A stretch of 64,000 nucleotides of DNA from Tateyamaria omphalii. Its GTDB lineage: Bacteria > Pseudomonadota > Alphaproteobacteria > Rhodobacterales > Rhodobacteraceae. The stretch's first letter is position 1. Every line of letters begins with the position of its first letter. A model generated the notes under the pieces. That model saw only the letters and a program-made list of their open reading frames with translations. It did no database searches and was not told where the DNA came from. Shown one piece after another: positions 18,075 through 27,340 of the stretch. Location of the stretch: positions 52,704 to 116,703 of the forward strand of contig NZ_BMWT01000009.1 in the NCBI RefSeq assembly GCF_014651375.1, in the 5' to 3' direction. Position numbers and translations under genes: made by a program.

Positions 18075-19079
18075 ATGACCCCAGGGCCACAAAACGCGAT
18101 TACCGATATCGAGGGGCTCAAGGTCGGCCACGCGCAAGATGACAGGCTCAAATCCGGCGTCACTGTGCTGACCGCGGACACAGCTTTCACCGCGTCGGTC
18201 TCGGTCCAGGGCGGCGCGCCGGGCACCCGGGAAACGGACCTTCTGGCCCCAGATAAATCGGTGGCCCAAGTGGACGCTTTGGTGCTGTCAGGTGGCAGCG
18301 CATTTGGCCTCGACGCATGTTCCGGCGTGGTCGAAGGACTGCGGGCCAAGGGACGCGGCTACCGGGTGGGCAACGCGATCATCCCGCTTGTCCCGGGGGC
18401 GATCATCTTCGACCTGTTGTCCGGGGGCGATCAGACTTGGACCGAAACGCCCTACCCCGCGCTCGGACGGGCCGCGTTTGAGGCCGCAACAGACAGCACA
18501 CCTATCGGCACTATCGGCGCAGGCACCGGCGCCATGACCGCCATGATGAAAGGCGGCCTCGGCACTGCGTCGCTGACCCTCGACAGCGGGATCGCCGTGG
18601 GCGCGCTTGTCGCGGCGAACCCCATGGGCAGCGTGACAACACCAGGGGACAAACATTTCTGGGCGGCCCCGTTCGAGATCGAAGGCGAGTTCGGCGGCCT
18701 TGGCCCCGACGTACAATCGGGGCTCGGACGCACCCATGACAGCCGCAAACTGACAGCCATGCTGGAACGGGCCAACACCACGATCGCCATCGTTGCGACC
18801 GACGCAACACTCGACAAGGCGCAATGCCAGCGCGTCGCCATTGCCGCCCATGATGGCATCGCGCGCGCCTGCGTCCCTGCCCACAGCCCGGGCGATGGAG
18901 ACCTCGTATTCAGCCTCTCGACCAGCGCCAAACGCATGACAACCCCGTTGGACCTGACATTGATCGGCCACGCCGCCGCCGTTTGCCTTAGCCGTGCCAT
19001 CGCGCGCGGTGTCTATGCCGCAACCCCCGCCCCGGGCGACCTGCTGCCAACATGGAGAGAGCTCAATGCCGACATTTGA
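18075..19079 (+). CDS. P1-family peptidase (DmpA/L-aminopeptidase-esterase type)
   Basis: A 334-residue member of peptidase family S58. AITDIEGLKVGHAQDDRLKSG is the usual N-terminus and ANPMGSVTTP near the middle is close to the self-processing site region where an N-terminal nucleophile is made. SGGSAFGLDACSGVVEGL is also diagnostic. These enzymes cleave N-terminal residues from peptides or amides, including beta-peptides. With the neighbouring peptide-type transporter it suggests use of a peptide- or amide-like substrate. It overlaps the following hydrolase. Confidence 0.88.
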   Translation: MTPGPQNAITDIEGLKVGHAQDDRLKSGVTVLTADTAFTASVSVQGGAPGTRETDLLAPDKSVAQVDALVLSGGSAFGLDACSGVVEGLRAKGRGYRVGNAIIPLVPGAIIFDLLSGGDQTWTETPYPALGRAAFEAATDSTPIGTIGAGTGAMTAMMKGGLGTASLTLDSGIAVGALVAANPMGSVTTPGDKHFWAAPFEIEGEFGGLGPDVQSGLGRTHDSRKLTAMLERANTTIAIVATDATLDKAQCQRVAIAAHDGIARACVPAHSPGDGDLVFSLSTSAKRMTTPLDLTLIGHAAAVCLSRAIARGVYAATPAPGDLLPTWRELNADI

Positions 19080-19857
19080 GCGTGACGACATCACCCTGCA
19101 CTACGAGATGAAGGGCAACGGACCACCGCTGTTGATGCTTGCGGGCTTCATGTCGGACCATGCCAGTTGGACGCCCCTGATCCCGCTGCTTCAAAACCAC
19201 TTCACTTGCATCACTCCTGACAACCGCACAACGGGGCAAACCACCCCATGGAATGCGCCGGTCAGCATCGACCTGATGTGCAAGGACGCAGTGGCGCTGA
19301 TGACCCACCTCAGCTTTGACCGGTATCACACGATTGGCCACTCCATGGGTGGGATCATCGCCCTGCACATGGCACAGGAAGTGCCCGACCGGATGGCCTC
19401 GACCCACATCGCTGCGTCCGCCCCGGTGCGCCTGCCGCGCAACACAGCCCTGTTCGCCAACCTCATCGCGATCCGGCGCAGCAACGCACCCGAGGACACA
19501 TGGCTGCGCGCCTTGTTCCCATGGCTCTTCAATCCTCGTGTCTACAACGACCCGGCGGCAGTGGATCAGGCGGTGGCCGACAGTCTGGCCTACCCGCACG
19601 CCCAATCCGCAGACGCCATGGAACACCAGCTCACCGCCCTGCGCGGGTTCGACAGGACGGCACTCGCCAGCCCCCAATGCCCCACGCAAGTCCTGATCGG
19701 TGCACTTGACCTGATCGTACCACCCGACCACATCCTCGCGGTACTCAGCCACCTGCCGCACCACATCCTCGAAGGGGCCGGGCATTCGATCCACTGGGAC
19801 GCGCCCGATCAGGTGGCAGAACTGCTGCGCGCCTACGCCGCCAAACACCCGATCTGA
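19066..19857 (+). CDS. Alpha/beta-fold hydrolase
   Basis: A 263-residue alpha/beta hydrolase. The nucleophile elbow is GHSMGGIIALHMA; the C-terminal GAGHSIHWDAPDQV gives the catalytic histidine. It has GGAGAGA upstream of the ATG and overlaps the peptidase gene by 14 bases. It is 10 bases before the TPR gene, so peptidase, hydrolase and TPR protein form one unit. The substrate is unknown; relatives hydrolyse esters, lactones or enol-lactones. Confidence 0.88.
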   Translation: MPTFERDDITLHYEMKGNGPPLLMLAGFMSDHASWTPLIPLLQNHFTCITPDNRTTGQTTPWNAPVSIDLMCKDAVALMTHLSFDRYHTIGHSMGGIIALHMAQEVPDRMASTHIAASAPVRLPRNTALFANLIAIRRSNAPEDTWLRALFPWLFNPRVYNDPAAVDQAVADSLAYPHAQSADAMEHQLTALRGFDRTALASPQCPTQVLIGALDLIVPPDHILAVLSHLPHHILEGAGHSIHWDAPDQVAELLRAYAAKHPI

Positions 19858-19867
19858 AGGAGGCACC

Positions 19868-21220
19868 ATGCAAGACCTCTATGGCCTGCCCATCACCTGC
19901 AACAACGACACAACCCGCCAGGGCATCGACGATTTCGTACACGGGTTCATCAGCTTTCAAACCAAGGCGGTGAATGTGTTGAAAGCCGCCAAAGCCGACT
20001 CCGAGAACGGCCTTTCCAACGCCTATGCCGCGATCCTCTACATGCTACTCGAGGCGCCAGCTGCACCTGGCCTTGCGCAACCATTTCTCGACAACGCGCT
20101 GGCCGCCAAAGGCCTCACCGCACGTGAAGAGGCTGCAGTGGAGGCCGCCTGCCTGTTCGTGGCCGGTGACATCCCCAAACTCATCGAACTGTGCGAAGCC
20201 ACAGTCAGCGCCTATCCCCGCGACATGGTGATGCTGAAACTGGGGCAATACCACACGTTCAACATCGGTGACTTCCCCGCCATGCTGCGCGTCGCGGAAA
20301 AAGCCCAACCCGGTGCAGCCGATATCGCCTATGCCCACGGCATGCGCGCCTTCGGATTCGAAGAATGCCACCTGCTGGATGACGCCGAAGCCGCCGCACG
20401 CCACGCCCTGACGCTGGACGAAAGCGAACCGTGGGCGCACCACGCACTAGCGCATATCTACCTCACCCGCGGACAGGTGGCCGAGGGCACCGCGTTCCTT
20501 GAATCTGTCGCCCACCATTGGGCTCACCTCAACAGCTTCATGCACACCCACAACTGGTGGCACCTGGCCCTGTTCTATATATCGGCCGGACGCACAGACG
20601 ACGTGCTGGCCGCCTACGACACCCATGTGTGGGGTCAGAACAAAGACTACTCGCAGGATCAGGTTGGTGCCGTCTCACTGCTCGCCCGGATCGAATTTGC
20701 CGGGATCAATGTCGGCAACCGCTGGCGGGACGTGGCCGATCACATCGCCAAACGCGGCGCAGATACGGTCAGCCCTTTCCTCACCCTGCAATACCTCTAC
20801 GCGCTTGGACGCACCCACCGCGAGGAAGGCGAAACACTCCTCAAAGCCATCGAAGCCCGTGCGGAGGATGAGACGAAACACGACTGGCATGTCTGGCGCG
20901 ACGTCGCCCTCTGGGCCGCCCACGGCATCGCCGCGCATGCCGCCGAAGACTACGACGACTGCATTCGTTTCCTGGGCAAAGCCCTGCCCCGGCTGGCCGA
21001 GTGCGGCGGCAGCCACGCGCAACGCGACCTCTTCGAACAAATCCACCTAGACGCGCTGATCCGTGCTGGCCGCACCTCACAGGCGCAACAAGTCCTTGAA
21101 ATGAGACGCACTTTCGACCCGGACGGCATTCCGCTCAACACCATGCTGGCAGGGATCTACGACAAATCCGGCCTGCCTGATCAGGCGGCCGCAGCACGGG
21201 CGCGTGTTTCTTCTGACTGA
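19868..21220 (+). CDS. Tetratricopeptide-repeat protein, TTC38 family
   Basis: A 450-residue helical repeat protein. DSEPWAHHALAHIYLTRGQVAEGTAFLE and HTHNWWHLALFYISAGRTDDVLAAYDTHVW type stretches are hallmarks of the TTC38-like family. The family is widely distributed but has no established reaction. It ends the rightward run and is followed by a hairpin terminator facing dxs. Full length for the family. Confidence 0.82.
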   Translation: MQDLYGLPITCNNDTTRQGIDDFVHGFISFQTKAVNVLKAAKADSENGLSNAYAAILYMLLEAPAAPGLAQPFLDNALAAKGLTAREEAAVEAACLFVAGDIPKLIELCEATVSAYPRDMVMLKLGQYHTFNIGDFPAMLRVAEKAQPGAADIAYAHGMRAFGFEECHLLDDAEAAARHALTLDESEPWAHHALAHIYLTRGQVAEGTAFLESVAHHWAHLNSFMHTHNWWHLALFYISAGRTDDVLAAYDTHVWGQNKDYSQDQVGAVSLLARIEFAGINVGNRWRDVADHIAKRGADTVSPFLTLQYLYALGRTHREEGETLLKAIEARAEDETKHDWHVWRDVALWAAHGIAAHAAEDYDDCIRFLGKALPRLAECGGSHAQRDLFEQIHLDALIRAGRTSQAQQVLEMRRTFDPDGIPLNTMLAGIYDKSGLPDQAAAARARVSSD

Positions 21221-21246
21221 AAATACCACTGCCGGAGGCATAGTCT

Positions 21247-21272
21247 CAGGAGGGTCTGAAAAGGCCCTCCTG
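21247..21272. terminator. Bidirectional hairpin terminator between the TTC38-like gene and dxs
   Basis: CAGGAGGG and CCCTCCTG form a perfect 8-base stem separated by ten bases, in the 79-base gap between two convergent genes. The rightward side is followed by AATAAAAT rather than a long T run, so strength is uncertain. Confidence 0.75.
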
Positions 21273-21299
21273 AATAAAATCATGCCGCGCGTCAGCGCG

Positions 21300-23219
21300 T
21301 CATTCTCCAGCGATCAGGTCGACCACATTGCTTTCGGTCCGCCCCACGGCATCGCGCACGGTGTTCACAATATCCGCCGCAGTCAGACCGGCATCCTCGT
21401 ACATTTCATCCGGGCTGGCCTGATCAATGAACCGGTCGGGCAAATGCATCGTGCGCACCTTGAGGCCCTGATCCAGCAGCCCTTCGGCAGCCATGGTCTG
21501 CAACACCATGGCCCCAAAACCACCCATCGCCCCCTGCTCCACCGTCACCAGCAGCTCATGGCGCGCGGCAAGGTCGCGGATCATCCCCATGTCCAAGGGC
21601 TTGGCAAAGCGCGCATCTGCAATGGACACCGACAGCCCCTCCGTCTCCAGCCGCGCGGCGGCCCGCTCGCAGGCATCCAGATGCGTGCCCAGCGACAACA
21701 GCGCCACGTCCGAACCTTCCTGGATCACCCGACCCTTGCCGATCTCCAGCACCTCGCCCTGTTCCGGCATCTCGACCCCACGCCCATTGCCGCGCGGATA
21801 ACGGAAAGCAATCGGTCCGCTGTCATGGGCGGCGGCGGTGGTGACCATATGCACCAACTCCGCCTCATCGGCAGCCGCCATCACCACGATCCCCGGCAAG
21901 GACGCCAGGTACCCAATGTCAAAAGACCCCGCATGGGTGGCCCCATCAGCCCCCACCAAACCCGCACGGTCGATGGCAAAGCGCACAGGCAGACCCTGCA
22001 ACACCACGTCATGCACAACCTGATCATAGCCGCGCTGCAAGAAGGTCGAATAGATCGCGCAAAACGGCTTCAACCCGCTCGCCGCCATCCCGGCGGCAAA
22101 GGTCACGCCATGCTGCTCCGCAATGCCGACGTCAAAAACGCGCCCCGGAAAGCGGTCGGCCATCTTGTTGACCCCGGTGCCCGAGGGCATGGCGGCGGTC
22201 ACGGCCACAATCGTCGGATCCTTCGCCGCCAGATCGGCCAATGTCTCTCCAAAGACAGACGTGTAGGACGGCGCGTTGCTCTTGCCCTTCGACTGTTCGC
22301 CCGTCTCCACGTCGAACTTGGACACACCGTGATACTTGTCCGCCGACCCCTCGGCGGGAGCATAGCCCTTGCCCTTAACCGTACAGGCATGGATCAGCAC
22401 CGGCCCCGTGGCCCGCGTCCGCGCAGCCCGCAGCACCGAAAGCACCTGCCCCATGTCATGCCCATCAATCGGGCCGATATAGTCAAATCCCAGTTCCTCA
22501 AAGAAGGTGCCCCGGCTCTCAACCCCCGTCACCATCTCTCGCGCCCGGCGGGCTCCATCACGCATGGGTTTGGGCAAGGCGGCCTCCATCCCCTCGGCAA
22601 TGGCATGGAGCGGCGCGAAGGGGGAATTGCGGGACAGGTTCGACAGATAGGTGCTCATGGCGCCGGTGGGCGGGGCGATGGACATCTCGTTGTCGTTCAG
22701 GATCACGAACAACCGCCGCCCCTCATGGCCCGCATTGTTGAGCGCCTCGTAAGCCATGCCTGCGCTGATGGACCCATCGCCAATCACGGCAATCGCGTCG
22801 CCCGTCGGCATGCCCATGTCGCGGCCCACGGTGAAGCCCAAGGCAGCAGAGATCGAGGTGGAGGAATGCGCCGCCCCAAAAGGATCGAAATCGCTCTCCG
22901 CCCGCTTTGTAAACCCGCTGATCCCGTCCTTTTGGCGCAGACCCGGCATACGGTGGCGACGGCCCGTCAGGATTTTGTGCGGATAACACTGGTGACCCAC
23001 ATCCCAGATCAGCTTGTCGCGCGGAGTGTCAAAGACAGCGTGAATGCCAACGGTCAATTCGACAACACCTAGGGACGACCCCAAATGTCCACCCGTCCGG
23101 CTGACGGCGTCAATCACGTCGCCGCGCAACTCATCCGCCAATCGGGACAGTTCAGCATCGCTCAACCGCTTCAAATCAGCGGGGCCAGCCACGGTATCCA
23201 GAAGAGGTGTCTTAGTCAT
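21300..23219 (-). CDS. dxs: 1-deoxy-D-xylulose-5-phosphate synthase
   Basis: A 639-residue thiamine-diphosphate enzyme that makes DXP from pyruvate and glyceraldehyde-3-phosphate, feeding isoprenoids to the carotenoids and the bacteriochlorophyll phytyl tail. [36 protein letters not shown] and the C-terminal transketolase part [17 protein letters not shown] are intact. Located next to the puf operon as in many purple bacteria; it is probably a second, photosynthesis-linked copy. The ATG chosen starts [10 protein letters not shown], and upstream sequence is a terminator region. Confidence 0.96.
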   Translation of the reverse strand: MTKTPLLDTVAGPADLKRLSDAELSRLADELRGDVIDAVSRTGGHLGSSLGVVELTVGIHAVFDTPRDKLIWDVGHQCYPHKILTGRRHRMPGLRQKDGISGFTKRAESDFDPFGAAHSSTSISAALGFTVGRDMGMPTGDAIAVIGDGSISAGMAYEALNNAGHEGRRLFVILNDNEMSIAPPTGAMSTYLSNLSRNSPFAPLHAIAEGMEAALPKPMRDGARRAREMVTGVESRGTFFEELGFDYIGPIDGHDMGQVLSVLRAARTRATGPVLIHACTVKGKGYAPAEGSADKYHGVSKFDVETGEQSKGKSNAPSYTSVFGETLADLAAKDPTIVAVTAAMPSGTGVNKMADRFPGRVFDVGIAEQHGVTFAAGMAASGLKPFCAIYSTFLQRGYDQVVHDVVLQGLPVRFAIDRAGLVGADGATHAGSFDIGYLASLPGIVVMAAADEAELVHMVTTAAAHDSGPIAFRYPRGNGRGVEMPEQGEVLEIGKGRVIQEGSDVALLSLGTHLDACERAAARLETEGLSVSIADARFAKPLDMGMIRDLAARHELLVTVEQGAMGGFGAMVLQTMAAEGLLDQGLKVRTMHLPDRFIDQASPDEMYEDAGLTAADIVNTVRDAVGRTESNVVDLIAGE

Positions 23220-23273
23220 TGCGCACGTCCTTTCAACTCGCCCCACCTGCCTTGCCAAGCAGATCCCTGGGGC

Positions 23274-23310
23274 AAAAAGGCGTCGTGCCTGAGGGTTCAA
23301 GCACGACGCC
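23274..23310 (-). terminator. Intrinsic terminator after the puf operon, before dxs
   Basis: On the minus strand GGCGTCGTGC and GCACGACGCC form a perfect 10-base stem with a 12-base loop, followed directly by TTTTT. It would stop transcripts leaving pufC and so separate puf from dxs expression. Smaller inverted repeats (GGGATCATCGATCCC at 23340-23354) follow on the right. Confidence 0.8.
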
Positions 23311-23441
23311 AGGTTCCTGTAGCCAACAGGAAGGGAACCGGGATCATCGATCCCGTGCGTGGGTCAAGGAAGCCATAGACCCGCGCCTGGCGTCACGGGG
23401 AAGGTGCGTGCCACCCCCGCCACATCTCTTTGCGCCACGTG

Positions 23442-23460
23442 GGCGGAGGACACCTCCGCC
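23442..23460. repeat. Short REP-like palindrome (family copy 1)
   Basis: GGCGGAGGACACCTCCGCC, an 8-3-8 perfect inverted repeat. An identical copy lies between bchI and bchD. Located in the pufC-dxs spacer. Confidence 0.8.
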
Positions 23461-23477
23461 TTACGAGAGCGCGGTAA

Positions 23478-23496
23478 GGCGGGCGTATCGCCCGCC
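23478..23496. repeat. Short REP-like palindrome (family copy 2), possible pufC 3' hairpin
   Basis: GGCGGGCGTATCGCCCGCC, an 8-3-8 inverted repeat preceded by TAA, eight bases after the pufC stop. It may stabilise the end of the puf mRNA. Confidence 0.75.
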
Positions 23497-23504
23497 CGGG
23501 ACCG

Positions 23505-24593
23505 TCACTCGTAAACAGGTGCCTCGGTCGACGCGAGTTCAGGCCAATCGGCCACCATGTTCATGCCTTGCAGAGGCTTCTGATAGCCCTTGTGACACGT
23601 CCGGCAGCCCGCCTTCGGTGCATCGGCATAGATCGGACCAAGACGTTCGGCCGGATAGGTGTCCTTGAGCGGGATCAGGTACTCCTGGTTCAGCTCGATC
23701 ACCATCTGGCGACCCTGCTGGGCGGTGGACCACTGCGGCGTCACCTGCGCCGTGTCATAGAACGCCCGGCTGTTATGGCAGAACACGCAATTGACCCCCA
23801 GAGAGTTCGCGAAATAGTTCATCAGCGAATAGGTCATCTCGGTCTTCTGGATCGTGTGAACCTCTTCGTCGAGGCCCGGCACACCTGCCACACGACTTTC
23901 CAGATCATGCACGTTCACGAGACTATCATAGTCGGTCAGATAGACTTCGAGCGCCGTAGACGGCAGCGAGGTTGACGAGCTCATCGACGTGGCACGGTTC
24001 TGATCCGCAGCCCAGCCGCCGACGTTTTCATTGACCGGCGTGACATTGAACCAGATGTCGCTGGGCACGGCCTCACCGCGGTGACAGGTATAGCAGTTCA
24101 CGCCCGCATCCCCGTTCACGTTGACATGGCCCGCCCAGTTCTCGTTCAGGTTCTGGGTCATTTGGATCATGCGCCGCGCGACGACCGTCTGGTAGTTCTC
24201 CTCGCCATCGAACAGCACACTGATACCGGTCCACGTGCGCATCGCATTCACGACACGCTCGTAGTTTTCCGGCGTCAGGTCCGCCAGCAACGGCTCGGCA
24301 TTGTCGATCACATCACCGGCACGCGCAGCACCAGCCCCGGGGACAACCGGCGGAGCCGAGCTGTAGCCCGCCACCGTCGGATCCTCGGCCTTGCGGGCCA
24401 CGTTGTATTCCGGCACCGACATGCCCGTGCCACGTGGACCCGTCTGCATGCTCTCGGTCTGGACCGGGTTGCCCCATGTCACCAACAAGGCGGCGACAAA
24501 GACAGCGCTCCCGACAATGCCGATGGCGATGGCCGGCCCGAAAACATTGGTCGGATTGGCCTTGTTCCATTCATTGAACCACTTGGGCAGCAT
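23505..24593 (-). CDS. pufC: Photosynthetic reaction centre cytochrome c subunit, three-heme form
   Basis: A 362-residue cytochrome bound to the periplasmic side of the reaction centre, where it re-reduces the special pair. Residues 15-40 form an uncleaved membrane anchor. Only three heme-binding motifs are present: CYTCH (167-171), CVFCH (269-273) and CRTCH (330-334). Their spacing matches hemes 2, 3 and 4 of the usual four-heme protein; at the heme 1 position the sequence reads MRTWTGISVLFDGEENYQ with no cysteine. There is no other cysteine in the protein. The rest is intact, so this looks like an evolved triheme form and not damage. It follows pufM by two bases. Confidence 0.95.
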   Translation of the reverse strand: MLPKWFNEWNKANPTNVFGPAIAIGIVGSAVFVAALLVTWGNPVQTESMQTGPRGTGMSVPEYNVARKAEDPTVAGYSSAPPVVPGAGAARAGDVIDNAEPLLADLTPENYERVVNAMRTWTGISVLFDGEENYQTVVARRMIQMTQNLNENWAGHVNVNGDAGVNCYTCHRGEAVPSDIWFNVTPVNENVGGWAADQNRATSMSSSTSLPSTALEVYLTDYDSLVNVHDLESRVAGVPGLDEEVHTIQKTEMTYSLMNYFANSLGVNCVFCHNSRAFYDTAQVTPQWSTAQQGRQMVIELNQEYLIPLKDTYPAERLGPIYADAPKAGCRTCHKGYQKPLQGMNMVADWPELASTEAPVYE

Positions 24594-24595
24594 GA

Positions 24596-25588
24596 TCAGT
24601 TCTCCTTCCCGATGAAGGCTTCGTACGACCCGTAGTCCTCGTAGCCATATGCACCGTCATAGGCGGGGGCAAAGTTGTGCTCCTGCGCCCAGATGAACCA
24701 GTTGTCGACCACCGTGCCGGTCAGCAGGATGCCGATACCACCCGTGATCGGGGTCAGCACCGCAAACCACCAGGCCCAGCGGTGAATGCCCTCCATCGTG
24801 GCGTTGAACCCCATGGTCCAGCGCCAGAACAGGGCCGCCCGCTCGGTCGCCGTGCCACGGTCATAGATCTGCTCCAACTCGCGGTCGCCGCCATAGCGGG
24901 TCACGGCCAGAATGGTGCCGCCATGCATGCAGAACAGCAGGACAGAGCCATAGAGGAACACAATCGAAAGACAGTGGAACGGGTTGTAGTAGAGGTTGCC
25001 GTAGCGGATCGAAAACGCCGTGGTCCAGTCGAGGTGCGGGAAGATACCGTAAGGTACGGCCTCGCTCCACGATCCCATCAGGACGGGACGAAACAGACCC
25101 AGCACCAGGAACAACCACACGGCGGACGCAAAGGCCCAGAACACGTGCTTGCCCATCTTGTGCTCTTTCGCCAGCAGGTAGCTCCGCAGCAGCCATGTCA
25201 TCACCGAAACCAACAGAAAGAAGCTGGCGATGATGTACCAGCCGCCCTCATCCAGCGGCGGCATGGACAGCCCGTATTCCGGCGATGGCGGCTCAAGCGC
25301 CAGCCAGAACAGTTGGCGGATGAACTCAGGGATCGAGAACCCAACCTGGCTCAGCATGTTGATGCCAACCATCACGAACCAGATCAGGCCCGTCGCCAGC
25401 GACAACATGCCAGTCCAGCCGAGGTAAATGGGTCCGATCTGCGCATTGCCGATCCAACCTGCGAGGGTCGAGAACCAAGGCTTGCCGCCCCGCTCGGCCA
25501 TCATCTCACCGCTGTCGTCCATGCCCCATTCGGGTTTGCCCTGAACTTGGACCTGGGTGAATATGTTTTGATATTCGATATTGAACAT
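24596..25588 (-). CDS. pufM: Photosynthetic reaction centre subunit M
   Basis: A 330-residue five-helix membrane protein that with PufL holds the bacteriochlorophyll dimer, pheophytins and quinones. [16 protein letters not shown] at the N-terminus, [23 protein letters not shown] and the C-terminal WFIWAQEHN match PufM of the Roseobacter type. The start MFNIEYQN was chosen over one five codons upstream, which would overlap pufL. It begins four bases after the pufL stop. The protein extends slightly at its C-terminus ([17 protein letters not shown]), as usual where PufC is present. Confidence 0.98.
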   Translation of the reverse strand: MFNIEYQNIFTQVQVQGKPEWGMDDSGEMMAERGGKPWFSTLAGWIGNAQIGPIYLGWTGMLSLATGLIWFVMVGINMLSQVGFSIPEFIRQLFWLALEPPSPEYGLSMPPLDEGGWYIIASFFLLVSVMTWLLRSYLLAKEHKMGKHVFWAFASAVWLFLVLGLFRPVLMGSWSEAVPYGIFPHLDWTTAFSIRYGNLYYNPFHCLSIVFLYGSVLLFCMHGGTILAVTRYGGDRELEQIYDRGTATERAALFWRWTMGFNATMEGIHRWAWWFAVLTPITGGIGILLTGTVVDNWFIWAQEHNFAPAYDGAYGYEDYGSYEAFIGKEN

Positions 25589-25592
25589 GGCG

Positions 25593-26456
25593 CTATCCCC
25601 CAAAGCCGGATTGATAGACTGGCAGCGGATCAGCGCCCCAGATCGGCAGGTTCAGCCACCAGTTCCACCACTCGGGCCAGCCGGACGTCCAGACGGGACC
25701 AGAGATGATAATGCACACGGCGGAGAAGAACACCGCATTGATGGCCAGCAGCCAGCCCAGACGGTGAATGCCAAGCGTGCCGATCGAATAACCGATGAAG
25801 TCACGGAAGAACGTATCCTCGTGATCCGGCGTCTTGGCCAGTTCCCCCTCTTCGGGGTTGGCGGCGGACAGGATCAGCGCCCCGTGCAGCGCCAGCGCCA
25901 GCGTGGTCGTGAAGAACAACGTGACGGCCAGCATATGTGCCGGGTTGTAGTGGAAGTGCAGATACGCGTAGCCGGTATTGCTCACCCAATCGAGGTGGCT
26001 GAAGATCCCGTATGGGAAGCCATGCCCCCACGCACCCATCAGGAAGGGGCGGAAGATCACCAGCGTGACATAGGCCAGGATGGCAAAGCTGAAGCCGATA
26101 GGCACATGATACCCCATGCCCAGCTTGCGGCAGATCTCAACCTCGCGCAGGGCCCAGCTGATGAACGCGCCCGTGGCACAGATCGTGATGATCTGCCACA
26201 GCCCGCCTTCCAGCAGGGGCGCCATGCCCAGACCATAGCTTAGGTCCGGCGGCGCGATGTTGATCAGCCATGGATTGAAGGTACCCTGTTGGGATGCGCC
26301 CCAGAAAATCAGGATAGTGCCCAGAAGGGCGAAAAAGGCGGTCGTGACCCCGAAAAAGCCCACGTAGAATGGACCGACCCAGAAGTCGAACAGATCGCCG
26401 CCGATCAGCGTCCCTCCGCGGACGCGATACTTTCGTTCGAAGGACAGCAAGGCCAT
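25593..26456 (-). CDS. pufL: Photosynthetic reaction centre subunit L
   Basis: A 287-residue L subunit of the type II reaction centre. [20 protein letters not shown] is the canonical N-terminus; the central [20 protein letters not shown] carries the bacteriochlorophyll-ligating histidine and [14 protein letters not shown] the non-heme iron region. It lies downstream of pufBA with an intercistronic hairpin between, which usually sets the higher antenna-to-centre ratio. Confidence 0.98.
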   Translation of the reverse strand: MALLSFERKYRVRGGTLIGGDLFDFWVGPFYVGFFGVTTAFFALLGTILIFWGASQQGTFNPWLINIAPPDLSYGLGMAPLLEGGLWQIITICATGAFISWALREVEICRKLGMGYHVPIGFSFAILAYVTLVIFRPFLMGAWGHGFPYGIFSHLDWVSNTGYAYLHFHYNPAHMLAVTLFFTTTLALALHGALILSAANPEEGELAKTPDHEDTFFRDFIGYSIGTLGIHRLGWLLAINAVFFSAVCIIISGPVWTSGWPEWWNWWLNLPIWGADPLPVYQSGFGG

Positions 26457-26530
26457 CTCTCTATCTCCGCGTTTGGCGGCGCGGCCCGGGTCGGGTCGTC
26501 AGCCGTCTTGGTAGTGTCAGAATGGGTTTG

Positions 26531-26570
26531 CTGCGGGCAGGCGGGGGCGCACTGAAAGCCCCGCCCGCAG
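26531..26570 (-). promoter_or_regulatory. Intercistronic mRNA hairpin between pufA and pufL
   Basis: CTGCGGGCGGGGC pairs with GCCCCCGCCTGCCCGCAG (minus strand), forming a long GC stem with one bulge and a 9-base loop. In Rhodobacter a hairpin here protects pufBA mRNA from 3' decay so that antenna protein exceeds reaction centre. Same position and strength here. Confidence 0.8.
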
Positions 26571-26599
26571 CGATCTTGATGATCCCTTCGGACCAGCTC

Positions 26600-26758
26600 T
26601 TACTGGGCGCCTTGGGCAGCCAGCTCGAACCAGTTGAAGTGCTCCGTGCTCAGCAGGACGAGGTGAATCATCGCTGCCAGCAGGAACAGAAAGACGCCTT
26701 GCGCAACGAACACGCGGCGAGGATCAAAAATGAGCCAGATCTTGTAGAACTTTGCCAT
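26600..26758 (-). CDS. pufA: Light-harvesting 1 alpha chain
   Basis: A 52-residue antenna polypeptide, too short for most gene lists: [20 protein letters not shown] then one membrane helix with the bacteriochlorophyll-ligating histidine in [10 protein letters not shown] and the C-terminal NWFELAAQ. It forms the LH1 ring with PufB. Follows pufB by nine bases with a GACAAG ribosome site region. Confidence 0.96.
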   Translation of the reverse strand: MAKFYKIWLIFDPRRVFVAQGVFLFLLAAMIHLVLLSTEHFNWFELAAQGAQ

Positions 26759-26767
26759 GTCTTGTCC

Positions 26768-26923
26768 TTACCAACCGTTCGCGAACCAGGGACGCCAGAT
26801 GTACGTTGCCAAGTGAGCGACAACGGCCACGGCTGTGAAAAGCCAGAGCCCGCTCATGTAGACAGCGTGCAATTCTTGCGCCTGCTCGTCTGTAAGACCT
26901 GTAAAAGACAGGTTTTCAGCCAT
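26768..26923 (-). CDS. pufB: Light-harvesting 1 beta chain
   Basis: A 51-residue antenna polypeptide: [20 protein letters not shown] is the classical N-terminal domain, the histidine in [13 protein letters not shown] ligates bacteriochlorophyll, and the tail is [13 protein letters not shown] lies seven bases before the chosen ATG; an ATG two codons upstream would sit too close to it. Confidence 0.97.
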   Translation of the reverse strand: MAENLSFTGLTDEQAQELHAVYMSGLWLFTAVAVVAHLATYIWRPWFANGW

Positions 26924-27109
26924 AGTCATTCCTCCGGAAATCAATGCTGACGCCGCGCACCCCGCGGCCGGGTCCTTTGGGGTCACCCCCTCCGGGCTCT
27001 GTCCACCTGCAGGCAGGCGTCCAGTCTCGTGTCTCGGCAGGCGCACACAGGCCGAGGACATTAAATGGTCCACGCAAACGCAGACCCGAAGTTATGTTTG
27101 TGACGCAGC

Positions 27110-27340
27110 TCACGCGTTAAAGATCATCGGCGTGATGATCCGCGCCTGGGTCCAGGCCCGGGCCATCGGGCCCTTGTCGGTAAAGCTGCGCGACTTGATC
27201 GCGGCCAGCGCCCAGGTCAGGCAGGCCAGCGGCAATGTCGCCACAAAGATGATCGCGAAATAGACCATGAACTCGGTCTTCTCGCTGTTGCGCTTTCTGG
27301 CGGGGGCCTCGGTCGCCATGTTCGATGTCATGTCAGTCAT
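27110..27340 (-). CDS. pufQ: PufQ, cytochrome-subunit-like regulator of pigment assembly
   Basis: A 76-residue protein with one membrane helix. The pattern [21 protein letters not shown] and the terminal [18 protein letters not shown] agree with Rhodobacter PufQ, needed for normal bacteriochlorophyll levels and supposed to carry pigment precursors. Its ATG overlaps the bchZ stop, and it is 186 bases before pufB. That spacer encodes nothing obvious and probably contains puf transcription or processing signals. Confidence 0.88.
   Translation of the reverse strand: MTDMTSNMATEAPARKRNSEKTEFMVYFAIIFVATLPLACLTWALAAIKSRSFTDKGPMARAWTQARIITPMIFNA

Noticed and set aside
21204..23072. A 622-codon open frame on the plus strand across dxs
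   Set aside because: It is the antisense shadow of dxs: low complexity, His/Arg/Gly-rich, no family pattern, and dxs is unambiguous on the other strand.
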